Positions 28,490-36,939 of a DNA stretch of 64,000 bases are shown in pieces. The position numbers were made by a program, and so were the translations under genes. Under the pieces are notes generated by a model, which saw only the letters and a program-made list of their open reading frames with translations, did no database searches and was not told the DNA's origin. The DNA comes from Paenibacillus_F chitinolyticus_A (GTDB lineage Bacteria; Bacillota; Bacilli; Paenibacillales; NBRC-103111), in NCBI RefSeq assembly GCF_045038035.1, contig NZ_CP173427.1:5642001-5706000 (forward strand), written 5' to 3'. The first letter of the stretch is position 1; every line of letters begins with the position of its first letter.

Positions 28490-29874
28490 CCTTTTCTCCT
28501 CCTCCACCAGATAAACCCGCCGAGCAGCAGGAAGATCAGCGGCATAAAGACGATCGCCACGAAAAAGATCGTTTTGGCCTGTCCCGGCGTTAAAGCAGCG
28601 GTTTGATACGCTTCATTCTGTCTGGGCCGGATCGTCACCTGATCTTTTTTCTCCTGAAGCCATCCGATGCTGTTCATCGCAAAATCACGATTGCCCTGCA
28701 CGTTGATCTCCTGATCCATCAGGAACGTGGAACCGCCGAGTATGACGGCCTTAGGCTTGCTGTCTTTATCTTCTACGGCATAGCCCAGGTTGAGCGGGCC
28801 TTTCACATCTTTGTCGTCCTGATTGGTCTGGGATTTCATCAACCCGGCGATATCCGTTTCCCCGTAAGCCTGTGCCGACGTCTTCAAAATCGGCGTACTT
28901 TTAAAATCGCCCTCCTCCTGAGCATTCAGAGCAACTGCCAGCGACATCATCGTCAGGAGATTGTAGTTTTTCAGCTTTGTCGTGATGTCGTGATCCCCGT
29001 ACTCCGGAATAATCGTAAGCGGATCGTACAGGGTGCTCTGCTTCGCTTCGATGGCGACCGCATGCTGATCCTTGACGCCGTACGTGTTCATGAGGGCATC
29101 GATGTTTTTCCATTTGGACGCCATTTCCTGGCTGAAGCCCAGGGAGACGTACAGCTTCCCTTTTCCGCTCAGGTACTGCTTGATCAGCTCGGCCTCTTTG
29201 TCGTTCAAATCGGTTTGGGGACCGATCAGAAACAGCATGTCGGCATCGTCCGGAATCTTGCCTTCCCGGTATAGATTAAGATCTTTAACCGTGTAATTTT
29301 CGCCCTCCAAGCTTGATTTCAAAACGGTCATTTCCTGGAGCGTAATTTCCTGGTGCCCCGATAAGAAATAAACCGTATGCTTTTCGGTGCTGGTCAGGCT
29401 TTTGACGGCCTGGGTCATCTTCTCTTCCCCGGCAAACTGATACGATCCGGAGCCTTGACCGGCCGTGAACATCTCCTGGAAGGTGATCACTTTTTTCTGG
29501 CTTCCGCTTTCGAAAACAAGACTGCTCTGCTGAACGCCGTACTGCTGGACTTTGGAGGGCTCTTTCAGCATGTCGTACTGATTATACGTAATCTTGCCCG
29601 TACGCTTGCTGTATTCCTGAACCATATCCGTCACTTCGCGGGTCAGCACGCCGTCCGGATCTTCCTGAGGATTCGTAAATGCCGTGACATGAATGTCTTT
29701 GCCCAGATCTTTGAGAGTTCCCAGCGTTTGATCCGAGAGTGTGTACATTTTGTTTTTGGACAAGTCGAGCTGAAAATCTTTCAACGAATGGAGAAAGAAG
29801 GTCAGCAGAATAAAAATTCCGATGACGGCGATTGAAATTACCGCCGTATTTGTACCGCGCAGCCATTTCTTCAT
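28486..29874 (-). CDS. GldG-like auxiliary subunit of an ABC exporter
   Basis: A 462-residue protein of the GldG/ABC-type uncharacterised transport family. It has an N-terminal membrane helix (about residues 10-28, TAVISIAVIGIFILLTFF), a long extracellular region with the FLSGHQEI segment and a PTDDADMLFLIGPQ-like strand (around DDADMLFLIGPQTDL), and a C-terminal helix followed by a basic WWRRRKG tail. In gliding bacteria GldG works with the GldF permease and GldA ATPase; here those genes are just upstream. The ATG at 29874 is preceded by GGAGGTG; the earlier GTG lies inside that site. Its stop overlaps the DUF4340 start. Confidence 0.83.
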   Translation of the reverse strand: MKKWLRGTNTAVISIAVIGIFILLTFFLHSLKDFQLDLSKNKMYTLSDQTLGTLKDLGKDIHVTAFTNPQEDPDGVLTREVTDMVQEYSKRTGKITYNQYDMLKEPSKVQQYGVQQSSLVFESGSQKKVITFQEMFTAGQGSGSYQFAGEEKMTQAVKSLTSTEKHTVYFLSGHQEITLQEMTVLKSSLEGENYTVKDLNLYREGKIPDDADMLFLIGPQTDLNDKEAELIKQYLSGKGKLYVSLGFSQEMASKWKNIDALMNTYGVKDQHAVAIEAKQSTLYDPLTIIPEYGDHDITTKLKNYNLLTMMSLAVALNAQEEGDFKSTPILKTSAQAYGETDIAGLMKSQTNQDDKDVKGPLNLGYAVEDKDSKPKAVILGGSTFLMDQEINVQGNRDFAMNSIGWLQEKKDQVTIRPRQNEAYQTAALTPGQAKTIFFVAIVFMPLIFLLLGGFIWWRRRKG

Positions 29875-29879
29875 CGCTG

Positions 29880-30596
29880 TCACCTCCACCGTTTTCTTTC
29901 AAGGGTCTGCATGCCGAGAATAAGGAACACGGCCGCAAGCGTCACGAAGAACAGGATATCCGCTCCTTGAAGAATTCCCTTCTGCATATTGGCCATCCGG
30001 CCGCTCATCGAGAATTGGATGATCCATTCCCGGAACTTGCCGCCGAATCCGTCGGCCATCCAGTCGATCAGCCAGAAAAACAGAAGAAAGGCAAAACCCG
30101 CAATCCCGGCCACCATCTGGTTGTTGGATAACGTGGAGGCAAACAGGCCGATCGCCATCATGGCGGCTCCCAGCAGGAACATGCTGAGGTATGACAGCCA
30201 CAGGACCGGCTGGTCCAGCGTGCCGAAGGCAGACATGATCAGCGGGTAGACCAGACTGCACACAGTCAGCAGAAACTGGACGATAAGCGCGGCCATGTAC
30301 TTGCCCAGCACAATTTCGCCGATGCCGGCGGGCGAGGTAAGCAGCAGTTCATCCGTGCCGTGACGAAATTCATCCGCCACCAGGCGCATCGTAAGCAGCG
30401 GGATGATGAACAGGTAAATGAACGTAATGTTTCCGACCACATACCGGATATCGATCAGGCTGGGCTGCACCATGACAAAGTTCAAGTAAAACATGATGCC
30501 CGACACCAGCACATAAAAAGCGAACGCGACATAAGAGGTCGGCGAATAGAAAAACATTTGCAGTTCTTTCGAGCAGATCGCCCACGTTCTACGCAT
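29880..30596 (-). CDS. GldF-like ABC transporter permease
   Basis: A 238-residue ABC-2 type permease with six predicted membrane segments, about residues 18-40, 55-75, 100-125, 135-155, 165-185 and 210-228. It contains the FRHGTDELLLTSP segment typical of ABC-2 permeases beside gliding-type exporters. Only a few bases separate it from its neighbours: its start overlaps the end of the ATPase gene by 8 bases and the GldG-like start lies 6 bases after its stop. The cargo of such exporters in Firmicutes is not known. Confidence 0.85.
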   Translation of the reverse strand: MRRTWAICSKELQMFFYSPTSYVAFAFYVLVSGIMFYLNFVMVQPSLIDIRYVVGNITFIYLFIIPLLTMRLVADEFRHGTDELLLTSPAGIGEIVLGKYMAALIVQFLLTVCSLVYPLIMSAFGTLDQPVLWLSYLSMFLLGAAMMAIGLFASTLSNNQMVAGIAGFAFLLFFWLIDWMADGFGGKFREWIIQFSMSGRMANMQKGILQGADILFFVTLAAVFLILGMQTLERKRWR

Positions 30597-31971
30597 CTTC
30601 GCCGCCCCCCTTCGATTGGCCCGCCGCCGAGCTTCCGGTCTTGTCCTTCAGCGGCAGCCATCTGCTGACACGGTCCAGTTTGGACGCCTGTCCCGGACTG
30701 GTCTCCGGCTCGTCTTCGTCAGAGCCGGACAAGCTCTCGTCGGTCGTCAGCTTCAGGAAAATATCCTCGAGGCTAAGGCTCTCCCGCTTCATCTCCAGGA
30801 TGGGATAACCGGCTTCCGCCAGACGGAAGAACAGCGGCTCGCGGATGTCCGTGCTGTCGGCTGACGCGACGAGCAGCTTGACCGTATCCGGGGCAGTTCC
30901 CCCCGGAGAAGCGGTCTGCTGTCCGCCGGTCTTCGCCTGCGGTTCCGCCGAGGCCGCTCCGGCTGCCGCCGGCTCTTCGACGGCCCCCGATTGGGGCCGT
31001 CCGGGGCCGTCCGTCTGCACGGCGGAGCCGGAAGAGCCCGCCGGTTCTGCAGCTGCATCCGGCGAGACCGACGCCACAGCCGCTGTCTCTGCCGCGTCAG
31101 CCGCTGCGCCCGCCTCGGATGCCGCAGCCTCCGGGGTACTGGCCAGGCCAAGCGCCACCGCAGCGGGTACGGCGTCCGCCAGCTCCCGCACAGCGGCGAT
31201 GCCGGCGGTAGAGCCCAGCAGCGAGATGATTTCCTCGCGCGGCCCCTTCACTTCGAGCGACACCTCAAATGTGTCGCCCATCGTCGCGCCGAGCATCTCC
31301 GGCTTCTCGTCGAGCACAATCTGCCCCTGATTAATAATGAGCACCCGGTTGCACAGCGTGTTCACTTCGGGCAGAATGTGCGTACTGAGCAGCACCGTAT
31401 GATTTTCGCCCAGCTCGCGGATCAGATTGCGGATTTCAATAATCTGCTTCGGGTCCAGCCCCGAAGTGGGTTCGTCCAGCACAAGCAAATCGGGTTTGTG
31501 GACGATCGCCTGCGCCAGCCCCAGACGCTGCTTATAGCCTTTGGACAAGCTGCGGATGATCTGGTTTTCGCGTCCGTTAAGCCCCAGCTTGTCAATAATT
31601 TCGTTAACCCTGCCTTTTTGCGCCCGGACAGGTACGTCTCTGAGATCGGCCACAAATTTCAGGTACGACCGTACGGTCATTTCCGGATAAAGCGGCGGCG
31701 TTTCAGGCAAATATCCGATCTTGCGCCTTGCCTTGCGGGGATGATCGGCCATAGACAAGCCGTCCACCAGGATGTTCCCGCCCGTCGGATTCAAGTATCC
31801 CGTAATCATCCTCATGGTAGTCGTTTTGCCTGCTCCGTTGGGCCCCAAAAAGCCCACGATTTCCCCGCGCTGCATGGAGAAATTGATCTCCCTGACTCCC
31901 CGGGAGTTTTCGTAGAGCTTGCTGACTCCGTTCACTTCCAGCAATCCTGCCCCCTCCTTTTCAACGGTCAA
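30589..31971 (-). CDS. ABC transporter ATP-binding protein with a long Ala/Pro-rich insertion
   Basis: A 460-residue ATPase of the GldA/CcmA family. The first about 250 residues are a normal ABC domain: Walker A GPNGAGKTT (about 43-51), signature LSKGYKQRLGLAQ (about 142-154), and Walker B LLVLDEPTSGLDP (about 161-173). Residues about 265-365 are an Ala/Ser/Pro/Glu-rich segment of low complexity not found in most relatives, followed by a further conserved segment (EPLFFRLAEAGYPILEMKRESLSLEDIFLKLT) that usually directly follows the ABC core. So the protein is a normal family member interrupted by an inserted linker. The C-terminal tail is acidic, then basic. It is the first gene of the exporter operon. 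Confidence 0.83.
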   Translation of the reverse strand: MTVEKEGAGLLEVNGVSKLYENSRGVREINFSMQRGEIVGFLGPNGAGKTTTMRMITGYLNPTGGNILVDGLSMADHPRKARRKIGYLPETPPLYPEMTVRSYLKFVADLRDVPVRAQKGRVNEIIDKLGLNGRENQIIRSLSKGYKQRLGLAQAIVHKPDLLVLDEPTSGLDPKQIIEIRNLIRELGENHTVLLSTHILPEVNTLCNRVLIINQGQIVLDEKPEMLGATMGDTFEVSLEVKGPREEIISLLGSTAGIAAVRELADAVPAAVALGLASTPEAAASEAGAAADAAETAAVASVSPDAAAEPAGSSGSAVQTDGPGRPQSGAVEEPAAAGAASAEPQAKTGGQQTASPGGTAPDTVKLLVASADSTDIREPLFFRLAEAGYPILEMKRESLSLEDIFLKLTTDESLSGSDEDEPETSPGQASKLDRVSRWLPLKDKTGSSAAGQSKGGGEDA

Positions 31972-32193
31972 ATAGATGTTTATCAGTCATATGTTCTGGG
32001 ATGGATAGACAACGTTCTTTTGTAGAAGCCGTACTCAATATACCCAGGGCACAATAAAACAAGCTTAAACAAAACTGAATTTCGGATTAAAAAAATATGT
32101 CTAAATTGTGAACGAAATATTTTTGCCGGAGCTCCGACGATTTTCTCTCCCGAACCGTCTAATACAATAGAAACCGGGAGGAGGGACCTTTTT
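31972..32193. other. Divergent promoter region between the exporter and the ECF sigma operon
   Basis: The 222-base AT-rich gap holds the starts of two divergent operons. I found a TACAAT near 32164 that could be a -10 of the rightward operon but no good -35 partner. No gene lies here. Confidence 0.4.
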
Positions 32194-32712
32194 CTGGACA
32201 CCGAAATGCTTGTCCGGGCTGCACGGAACGGGGACGATCAAGCTTTTACACGGCTTATGGAGGAGGAAAAAGCAAGGCTGTACCGGATCGCCTACGCCTA
32301 CCTTCACAGCCGACCGGACGCGCTGGATGCCCTGCAGGAAACGGCATTCCGGGCCTTTCGCAGTATTCGCAAGCTGCACGATCACGCACTGTTTTCTACT
32401 TGGATTACACGTATTCTGCTGAATTATTGCGCCGATGAACGAAAGCGCCAAAAACGTACCGTTCCACCGGATTACGCGGCACCGAAAGAAGTATCCGGCC
32501 CCCAGCCCGACAACCTGGATTTATATATGGCCCTGGACTGCCTTCAGCCTTCCGAAAAACAACTCGTTATCCTCAAATATATGGAGGACTGGAGCTATCC
32601 CCAGATCGCCGCTCTGCTGCAAATGCCGGAAAGCACCGTCAAAACGAGGGCGCGAAAGGCGCTCGATCAGTTAAAATTGATTCTCGGAAGGGAGGAGGAA
32701 GCTTATGGATGA
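32194..32712 (+). CDS. ECF-type RNA polymerase sigma factor
   Basis: An extracytoplasmic-function sigma factor of about 172 residues. Region 2 shows ARNGDDQAFTRLMEEEKARLYRIAYAYLHSRPDALDALQETAFRAFRSI (about residues 9-55, here given only as a span), and region 4 includes EDWSYPQIAALLQMPESTVKTRARKAL, the helix-turn-helix that reads the -35. I chose the CTG at 32194, because GGAGGA lies about 9 bases upstream and the first ATG (32206) is 20 bases away from it; this rare start is uncertain. It overlaps the anti-sigma gene by 8 bases, so the two are coupled. It resembles SigV-like factors that act in envelope stress, but the target regulon is unknown. Confidence 0.85.
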   Translation: MDTEMLVRAARNGDDQAFTRLMEEEKARLYRIAYAYLHSRPDALDALQETAFRAFRSIRKLHDHALFSTWITRILLNYCADERKRQKRTVPPDYAAPKEVSGPQPDNLDLYMALDCLQPSEKQLVILKYMEDWSYPQIAALLQMPESTVKTRARKALDQLKLILGREEEAYG

Positions 32713-34024
32713 GCACGATTGGCTGCAAAAAGAACTGCGCGGAGCGGCAGACGGGGAAATCCCGGCCGAGGCGGACCTTGCCATAGCGCAAGGTATTCAA
32801 AGAGCCAGGGCCTTGCGGCGCCGGAACCGGACATCTTTAACCGCTGCGGCCTCTTTTATCTTGCTGGTTACGGTATTTGCGGCCATGATCCATGTGTCTC
32901 CCGCCTTTGCTTCTGCGATCCGTCAGATTCCGGGTATGGAGGTTTTCGTCCGGATATTGAGCACGCAGGATAAAGGGTTGGCGCGGGCATTCGACAACGA
33001 ATTTTTTCAGCCGATCGACATTTCTCGCACGGAGAACGGAGAGACCGTCACGCTTAACGGCGTCATTGCGGATGAATCGCGTATCGTGGTTTTTTATTCT
33101 TGGAACAATGCCCGCTCCGCCTCGAAACGCGGCCCCGTGATAGACCTGCGCCCTGCAGACGGAAGCCGATTGCCGGCTTTAACTAGTTATCAGCATTCTC
33201 CCGTCCCTGCCGAGCCTGTATCTTCAGGCAGCGACTATTTGGATGCGATGCTGGCTGAGGACGCGCCTATGCCGGAAGACTTCATTTTCGAAGCCAGGCT
33301 GGCGGGTGATGACGGCCCGGTGATGCAGATACCTTTCAAGCTCGACCGGGAGCTGTTCATGAACCGGGTGGAGACGATTCCGATCGGGAAAAGCGTCGTC
33401 ATACAGGGTCAAACGGTTACATTTAATGAAGCCAAGCTTTACCCGACCCGAGTTTTGCTGGACGTTTCGTATGCGGAAAGCAACACGAAGCAGCTTTTCG
33501 GGCTGCGCGACATTCATTTGGTCACCGAAAAAGGGGAACGCCTCTCGAGCTGGGGTGCATCCAACGATAGCGAGGATAAAAAAACACTCATCTTCGAAAG
33601 CACCTACTTTACCCAACCGAAGGAACTGTATGTGGAAGGCAGCCTGGTGACCGCTCTGGACAAAGATCAGTTAACCGTGAAGCTGGATGCGGCGAATAAA
33701 CAGATCGTATCTCCGGACAACCGGCTTCAGCTCCTGAAGCTAACCGACTTGGGCGACAGCTACTCCGTATCCCTCAAATTAAGCGGGCTCGATTCCTCCT
33801 GGGACAACATGGGTTATATGGCGGGCACAGGCAGCTGGGAAGATGCGGCCGGGAACAAGATCGAAGTGTCGAACCAGACCTCAACCAGAACTTCAGGAGC
33901 GGCCCCCGAGGAATCCGTCGAATCTTTCACGATTCCCAAAAAAGACTACGGAGGCGTGTTGACCACTACTTTGCAAGAGTGGCCAAATCCTCTAAGAGAA
34001 CCGTACCGCATTCGTATCAAGTAA
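32705..34024 (+). CDS. DUF4179 anti-sigma-factor-like membrane protein
   Basis: A 439-residue protein co-translated with the ECF sigma factor and most likely its membrane anti-sigma factor. Residues 1-46 are cytoplasmic and would bind sigma; residues about 47-68 (TAAASFILLVTVFAAMIHVSP region) form the membrane helix; the rest is extracellular. The DUF4179 region follows (VFVRILSTQDKGLARAFDN), and the later part has a DUF5643-like beta-rich domain. Such two-gene systems are common in Paenibacillus. The signal that releases the sigma factor is not known. Confidence 0.82.
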   Translation: MDEHDWLQKELRGAADGEIPAEADLAIAQGIQRARALRRRNRTSLTAAASFILLVTVFAAMIHVSPAFASAIRQIPGMEVFVRILSTQDKGLARAFDNEFFQPIDISRTENGETVTLNGVIADESRIVVFYSWNNARSASKRGPVIDLRPADGSRLPALTSYQHSPVPAEPVSSGSDYLDAMLAEDAPMPEDFIFEARLAGDDGPVMQIPFKLDRELFMNRVETIPIGKSVVIQGQTVTFNEAKLYPTRVLLDVSYAESNTKQLFGLRDIHLVTEKGERLSSWGASNDSEDKKTLIFESTYFTQPKELYVEGSLVTALDKDQLTVKLDAANKQIVSPDNRLQLLKLTDLGDSYSVSLKLSGLDSSWDNMGYMAGTGSWEDAAGNKIEVSNQTSTRTSGAAPEESVESFTIPKKDYGGVLTTTLQEWPNPLREPYRIRIK

Positions 34025-34043
34025 CGGCATCATAATAATCAAA

Positions 34044-34073
34044 AAAGGCCCGCCGGGTTGCCGGCAGGCCTTT
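34044..34073. terminator. Bidirectional terminator between DUF4179 and U32 genes
   Basis: AAAGGCC at 34044-34050 and GGCCTTT at 34067-34073 flank a CCGG/CCGG stem and the forward strand continues TTTCTTTG. It serves the two convergent genes. Confidence 0.75.
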
Positions 34074-34092
34074 CTTTGTTCCGATCGGTTGC

Positions 34093-36759
34093 TTATTCCA
34101 TCGTATCCACGCGGCCCCATTTAACAAGCTGACCGCGGGTAACGCCGAGCTGATTAGTCGCTTTGAGCGTCTTCCATACCTGCGTGCCGGTAATGTTGCC
34201 CCGGATCGCACGGCGGTACAGGTCCAGCACTTCCTTGACCTTCTCCGGCGATTCCTCCAGGAACTCGACGCGGTAAGAGCGTACGCCCAGCTCAAGGAAA
34301 TGGTTCAAGTACTCGGCCCCGGATTGCTCAATGGCGTTGTAGACCGTGTTGCGGCAGCCTTCATCCACGCGAACCGGATGGGACATGCCGATCCGGTCCT
34401 GCAGGGAGGCGCGGTGATCTTCGCAAGGACGCCCGCAGTTCGTGAAATCGGTGCCTTCGCTCATAAACGTGCAGTACACGCAGTGCTCCGTGTGGAACAT
34501 CGGCATGTGCTGCTGGATCACCATCTCCATCTTCGACGTATCCGTGCGCGACAGCATATCCACCATCTGCTGGATATTCAGATCGTACGACGGAGTGACC
34601 ATGGAGCATCCGGCTTCTACGAAGAGCGAAGCCGTCTTGTGGTTGGCGATGTTCAGCGAGAAATCGCCGATCAGCTCCGGCTGGTACTCCTCCGGGTTCT
34701 CCGCGCGGTACTTCATGAAGAAGTACATCGCGCCGGTGTTCCGGATAAGTACCGCATCCGGCCGCAATTTCAAAATATTGCGGAAGTAGCCGGTCTCGCC
34801 GGGCATATGAATGCGCGGAGTCGCCAGCGCAATCTTCTTGCCCGCGGCATGAGCGGCCTCCACGGCGGCCGGGAACTGCTTGATGAACTCGAAATCGGCG
34901 TAGATCATATCGACGTCGGTTTCGACGGCCGCAAGCACCTGCTCGATGCCGCGGCAGAGCGCGGTCAGGCGCACGCCGTAAGGCTGCACGGCCTGTCCCC
35001 CACCGGCGGAAGGGGCGGCTCCGGTGCCGTCTGCGGCCCGGTCCGCCGCGTCAGCCGTGTGCGCAGGGTCTGCCGGCTGTGCAGCCGCATCCGCGCGGCC
35101 GCTTGCCCGGCGCTCTTCGGCGCTCACCGGCGCCTGGAGCAACTGCTCGTCGGCGTAAGCGTCGACCTCGCGCTTCATGTACCGGCGCGGCTTCTGGCGC
35201 TCGGCTTCGAGCAGCTCCACGGCGCGGCGGCGCAGGGCGTTCAGCTCGCGCATCGGGACGATCACGTCTCCGCTGAGCTGGACGTCCAGTCCGGCCAGCT
35301 CGAAGATCGTGCCGCCGAGACGTCCCAGCTGCTCCGCCAGCACCTCTTCGCCGAGAGGGCGCTTCAGGGCCGCTTCCAGCAGCGCTTCGCTTTCCACGAA
35401 CACACTGTGGCTCGAGGAAGGATCGCTCCACCAGCTTTTCAGCGGCTGGCCCACCGCCCCGGTGACGCGCACGTGAACCGGGAACGTACGGTACGGCTTC
35501 TCCGTTTCGTACGTTTGGCGCAGACGCTTGTCGAGCGCCGGATCGCTCGTCTTCCAGATCCGGTCTCCGACGCGGACGCGTCCGAGATCGACATCGTTGC
35601 GTCCCGGTACGATTTCGATCAGGCCGCCCTCGGCTTCGCCTTCCATCTTGACTCCTTTGCGGCGCAAGTCATACACGCGGCCGCCCTCTTCCTTCTTCGT
35701 CGGGTCGCCCGCATCGAACACGATCCCGTCTCCGCGCTTGAGCGGCGCCTCAATCTCGCAAATGACCGCATCGCGCAGAACCTGCTTCACGCGGCCGAGG
35801 AATACGCCGCGGCTCTTGGGGAACGTGCCGTCCACGAGCTTCTTGTTATTCGTTCCTTCGAGGAACCCGCTCGTGAATCCGCGCGAGAAGCTCTGCTGGA
35901 GCTCACGGATGTCTTCCTTGGACGGCTTCGCATCCTTCCCGTCGAAATACGCATCGATAGCCCGGCGGTACTTGCTCACGACGTTGGCCACATACTCCGG
36001 ACTTTTCAGGCGCCCTTCGATCTTGAACGAGGTGACGCCCGCTTCGATAAGCTGCGGAACCAGTTCGATAGCGGCCAAATCCTTGGGCGACAGCAGGTAA
36101 GCCACGTCCCCCATCGGCTTGGGCTCACCGTCGACGATCAGGTCATACGGCAGCCGGCAGGCCTGGGCGCATTCTCCGCGGTTGGCGGAGCGTCCGCCCC
36201 ACATTTCGGATGTCAGGCATTGTCCCGAATAGGAAACGCACAGCGCACCGTGCACGAAAACTTCCATCGGTAGCTTCGCCTGGTCGCCGATCGTTTTGAT
36301 CTGCTTCAAGTTGTTTTCGCGTCCGAGCACGACACGTTCGATATCGAACGGTTTTGTAAACTCCACCGCTTCCGGCGAAGTAATGGTCATCTGCGTCGAT
36401 CCGTGGATCGGGAAATCCGGGGAGATGTCGCGGATCATTTTGACCAGGCCCAGATCCTGTACGATTACCGCGTCCACACCCGCATCCACGCAAGCCTCGA
36501 TAAGTTCTTTCGCATCGCGAAGCTCGTCCTCAAACACGAGAATGTTGAACGTCAAAAAGCCTTTGACGCCATATAAATGTAGAAACGACATAATGTCGGA
36601 CAGTTCATCCATCTTGAAATTGTGCGCGCGTGCGCGGGCATTGAATTTTTCAACCCCGAAAAAAATCGCATTGGCGCCGTTCGCTACGGCCGCCCGCAGA
36701 CAATCCCAGTCGCCGGCAGGAGCCAAAAGCTCTATATCTTCTCTGCGTAAAGATCGCAT
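34093..36759 (-). CDS. U32 family peptidase (collagenase-like), with DUF3656 region
   Basis: An 888-residue protein of the U32 family, whose better-studied members (RlhA, TrhP, TrhO-related) are needed for hydroxylation of RNA bases and not for proteolysis as the name suggests. The N-terminal TIM-barrel half begins ELLAPAGDWDCLRAAVANGA and includes the family's CVSYSGQCLTSEMWGGRSANRGECAQACRLPYDL cysteines (about residues 170-205). The C-terminal part has a second barrel with CRNTVYNAIEQSGAEYL and CVYCTFMSEGTDFTNCGRPCEDHR. A low-complexity Ala/Asp/Gly-rich stretch near residues 555-600 separates the halves. The long form with DUF3656 resembles the bacterial 23S rRNA hydroxylation protein RlhA; that activity is an inference. 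Confidence 0.8.
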   Translation of the reverse strand: MRSLRREDIELLAPAGDWDCLRAAVANGANAIFFGVEKFNARARAHNFKMDELSDIMSFLHLYGVKGFLTFNILVFEDELRDAKELIEACVDAGVDAVIVQDLGLVKMIRDISPDFPIHGSTQMTITSPEAVEFTKPFDIERVVLGRENNLKQIKTIGDQAKLPMEVFVHGALCVSYSGQCLTSEMWGGRSANRGECAQACRLPYDLIVDGEPKPMGDVAYLLSPKDLAAIELVPQLIEAGVTSFKIEGRLKSPEYVANVVSKYRRAIDAYFDGKDAKPSKEDIRELQQSFSRGFTSGFLEGTNNKKLVDGTFPKSRGVFLGRVKQVLRDAVICEIEAPLKRGDGIVFDAGDPTKKEEGGRVYDLRRKGVKMEGEAEGGLIEIVPGRNDVDLGRVRVGDRIWKTSDPALDKRLRQTYETEKPYRTFPVHVRVTGAVGQPLKSWWSDPSSSHSVFVESEALLEAALKRPLGEEVLAEQLGRLGGTIFELAGLDVQLSGDVIVPMRELNALRRRAVELLEAERQKPRRYMKREVDAYADEQLLQAPVSAEERRASGRADAAAQPADPAHTADAADRAADGTGAAPSAGGGQAVQPYGVRLTALCRGIEQVLAAVETDVDMIYADFEFIKQFPAAVEAAHAAGKKIALATPRIHMPGETGYFRNILKLRPDAVLIRNTGAMYFFMKYRAENPEEYQPELIGDFSLNIANHKTASLFVEAGCSMVTPSYDLNIQQMVDMLSRTDTSKMEMVIQQHMPMFHTEHCVYCTFMSEGTDFTNCGRPCEDHRASLQDRIGMSHPVRVDEGCRNTVYNAIEQSGAEYLNHFLELGVRSYRVEFLEESPEKVKEVLDLYRRAIRGNITGTQVWKTLKATNQLGVTRGQLVKWGRVDTME

Positions 36760-36877
36760 GATTCATATCCTTTCATTGTGCAAATCAGGTAACATAACTA
36801 GTGTACCTTTGTGAATGTTCGCCCGCAACCCGCAAAAGCCCCCGCGGCGCCCTTTTTTTGTCATAATATTAAAAAAA
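36760..36877. other. Short gap between U32 gene start and chitinase terminator
   Basis: The 118 bases hold the U32 promoter region on the reverse strand. I see no clear hexamers and no gene. Confidence 0.3.
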
Positions 36878-36902
36878 GAGCGCCGTCGTAAGACAGCGCC
36901 CG
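36878..36902 (-). terminator. Terminator downstream of the chitinase gene
   Basis: GCGC with GTC pairs with GAC and GCGC around TTAC, and on the reverse strand the stem is followed by TTTTTTT. It lies 37 bases past the chitinase stop. Confidence 0.75.
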
Positions 36903-36939
36903 CTTTTCTTCCTATAAGAATCTCCAAATGGATAAGTGC

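Noticed and set aside
34300..36273. A 657-residue forward frame antisense to the U32 gene
   Set aside because: Shadow of a well-recognised gene; rich in Arg, His and Gln as usual for antisense frames.
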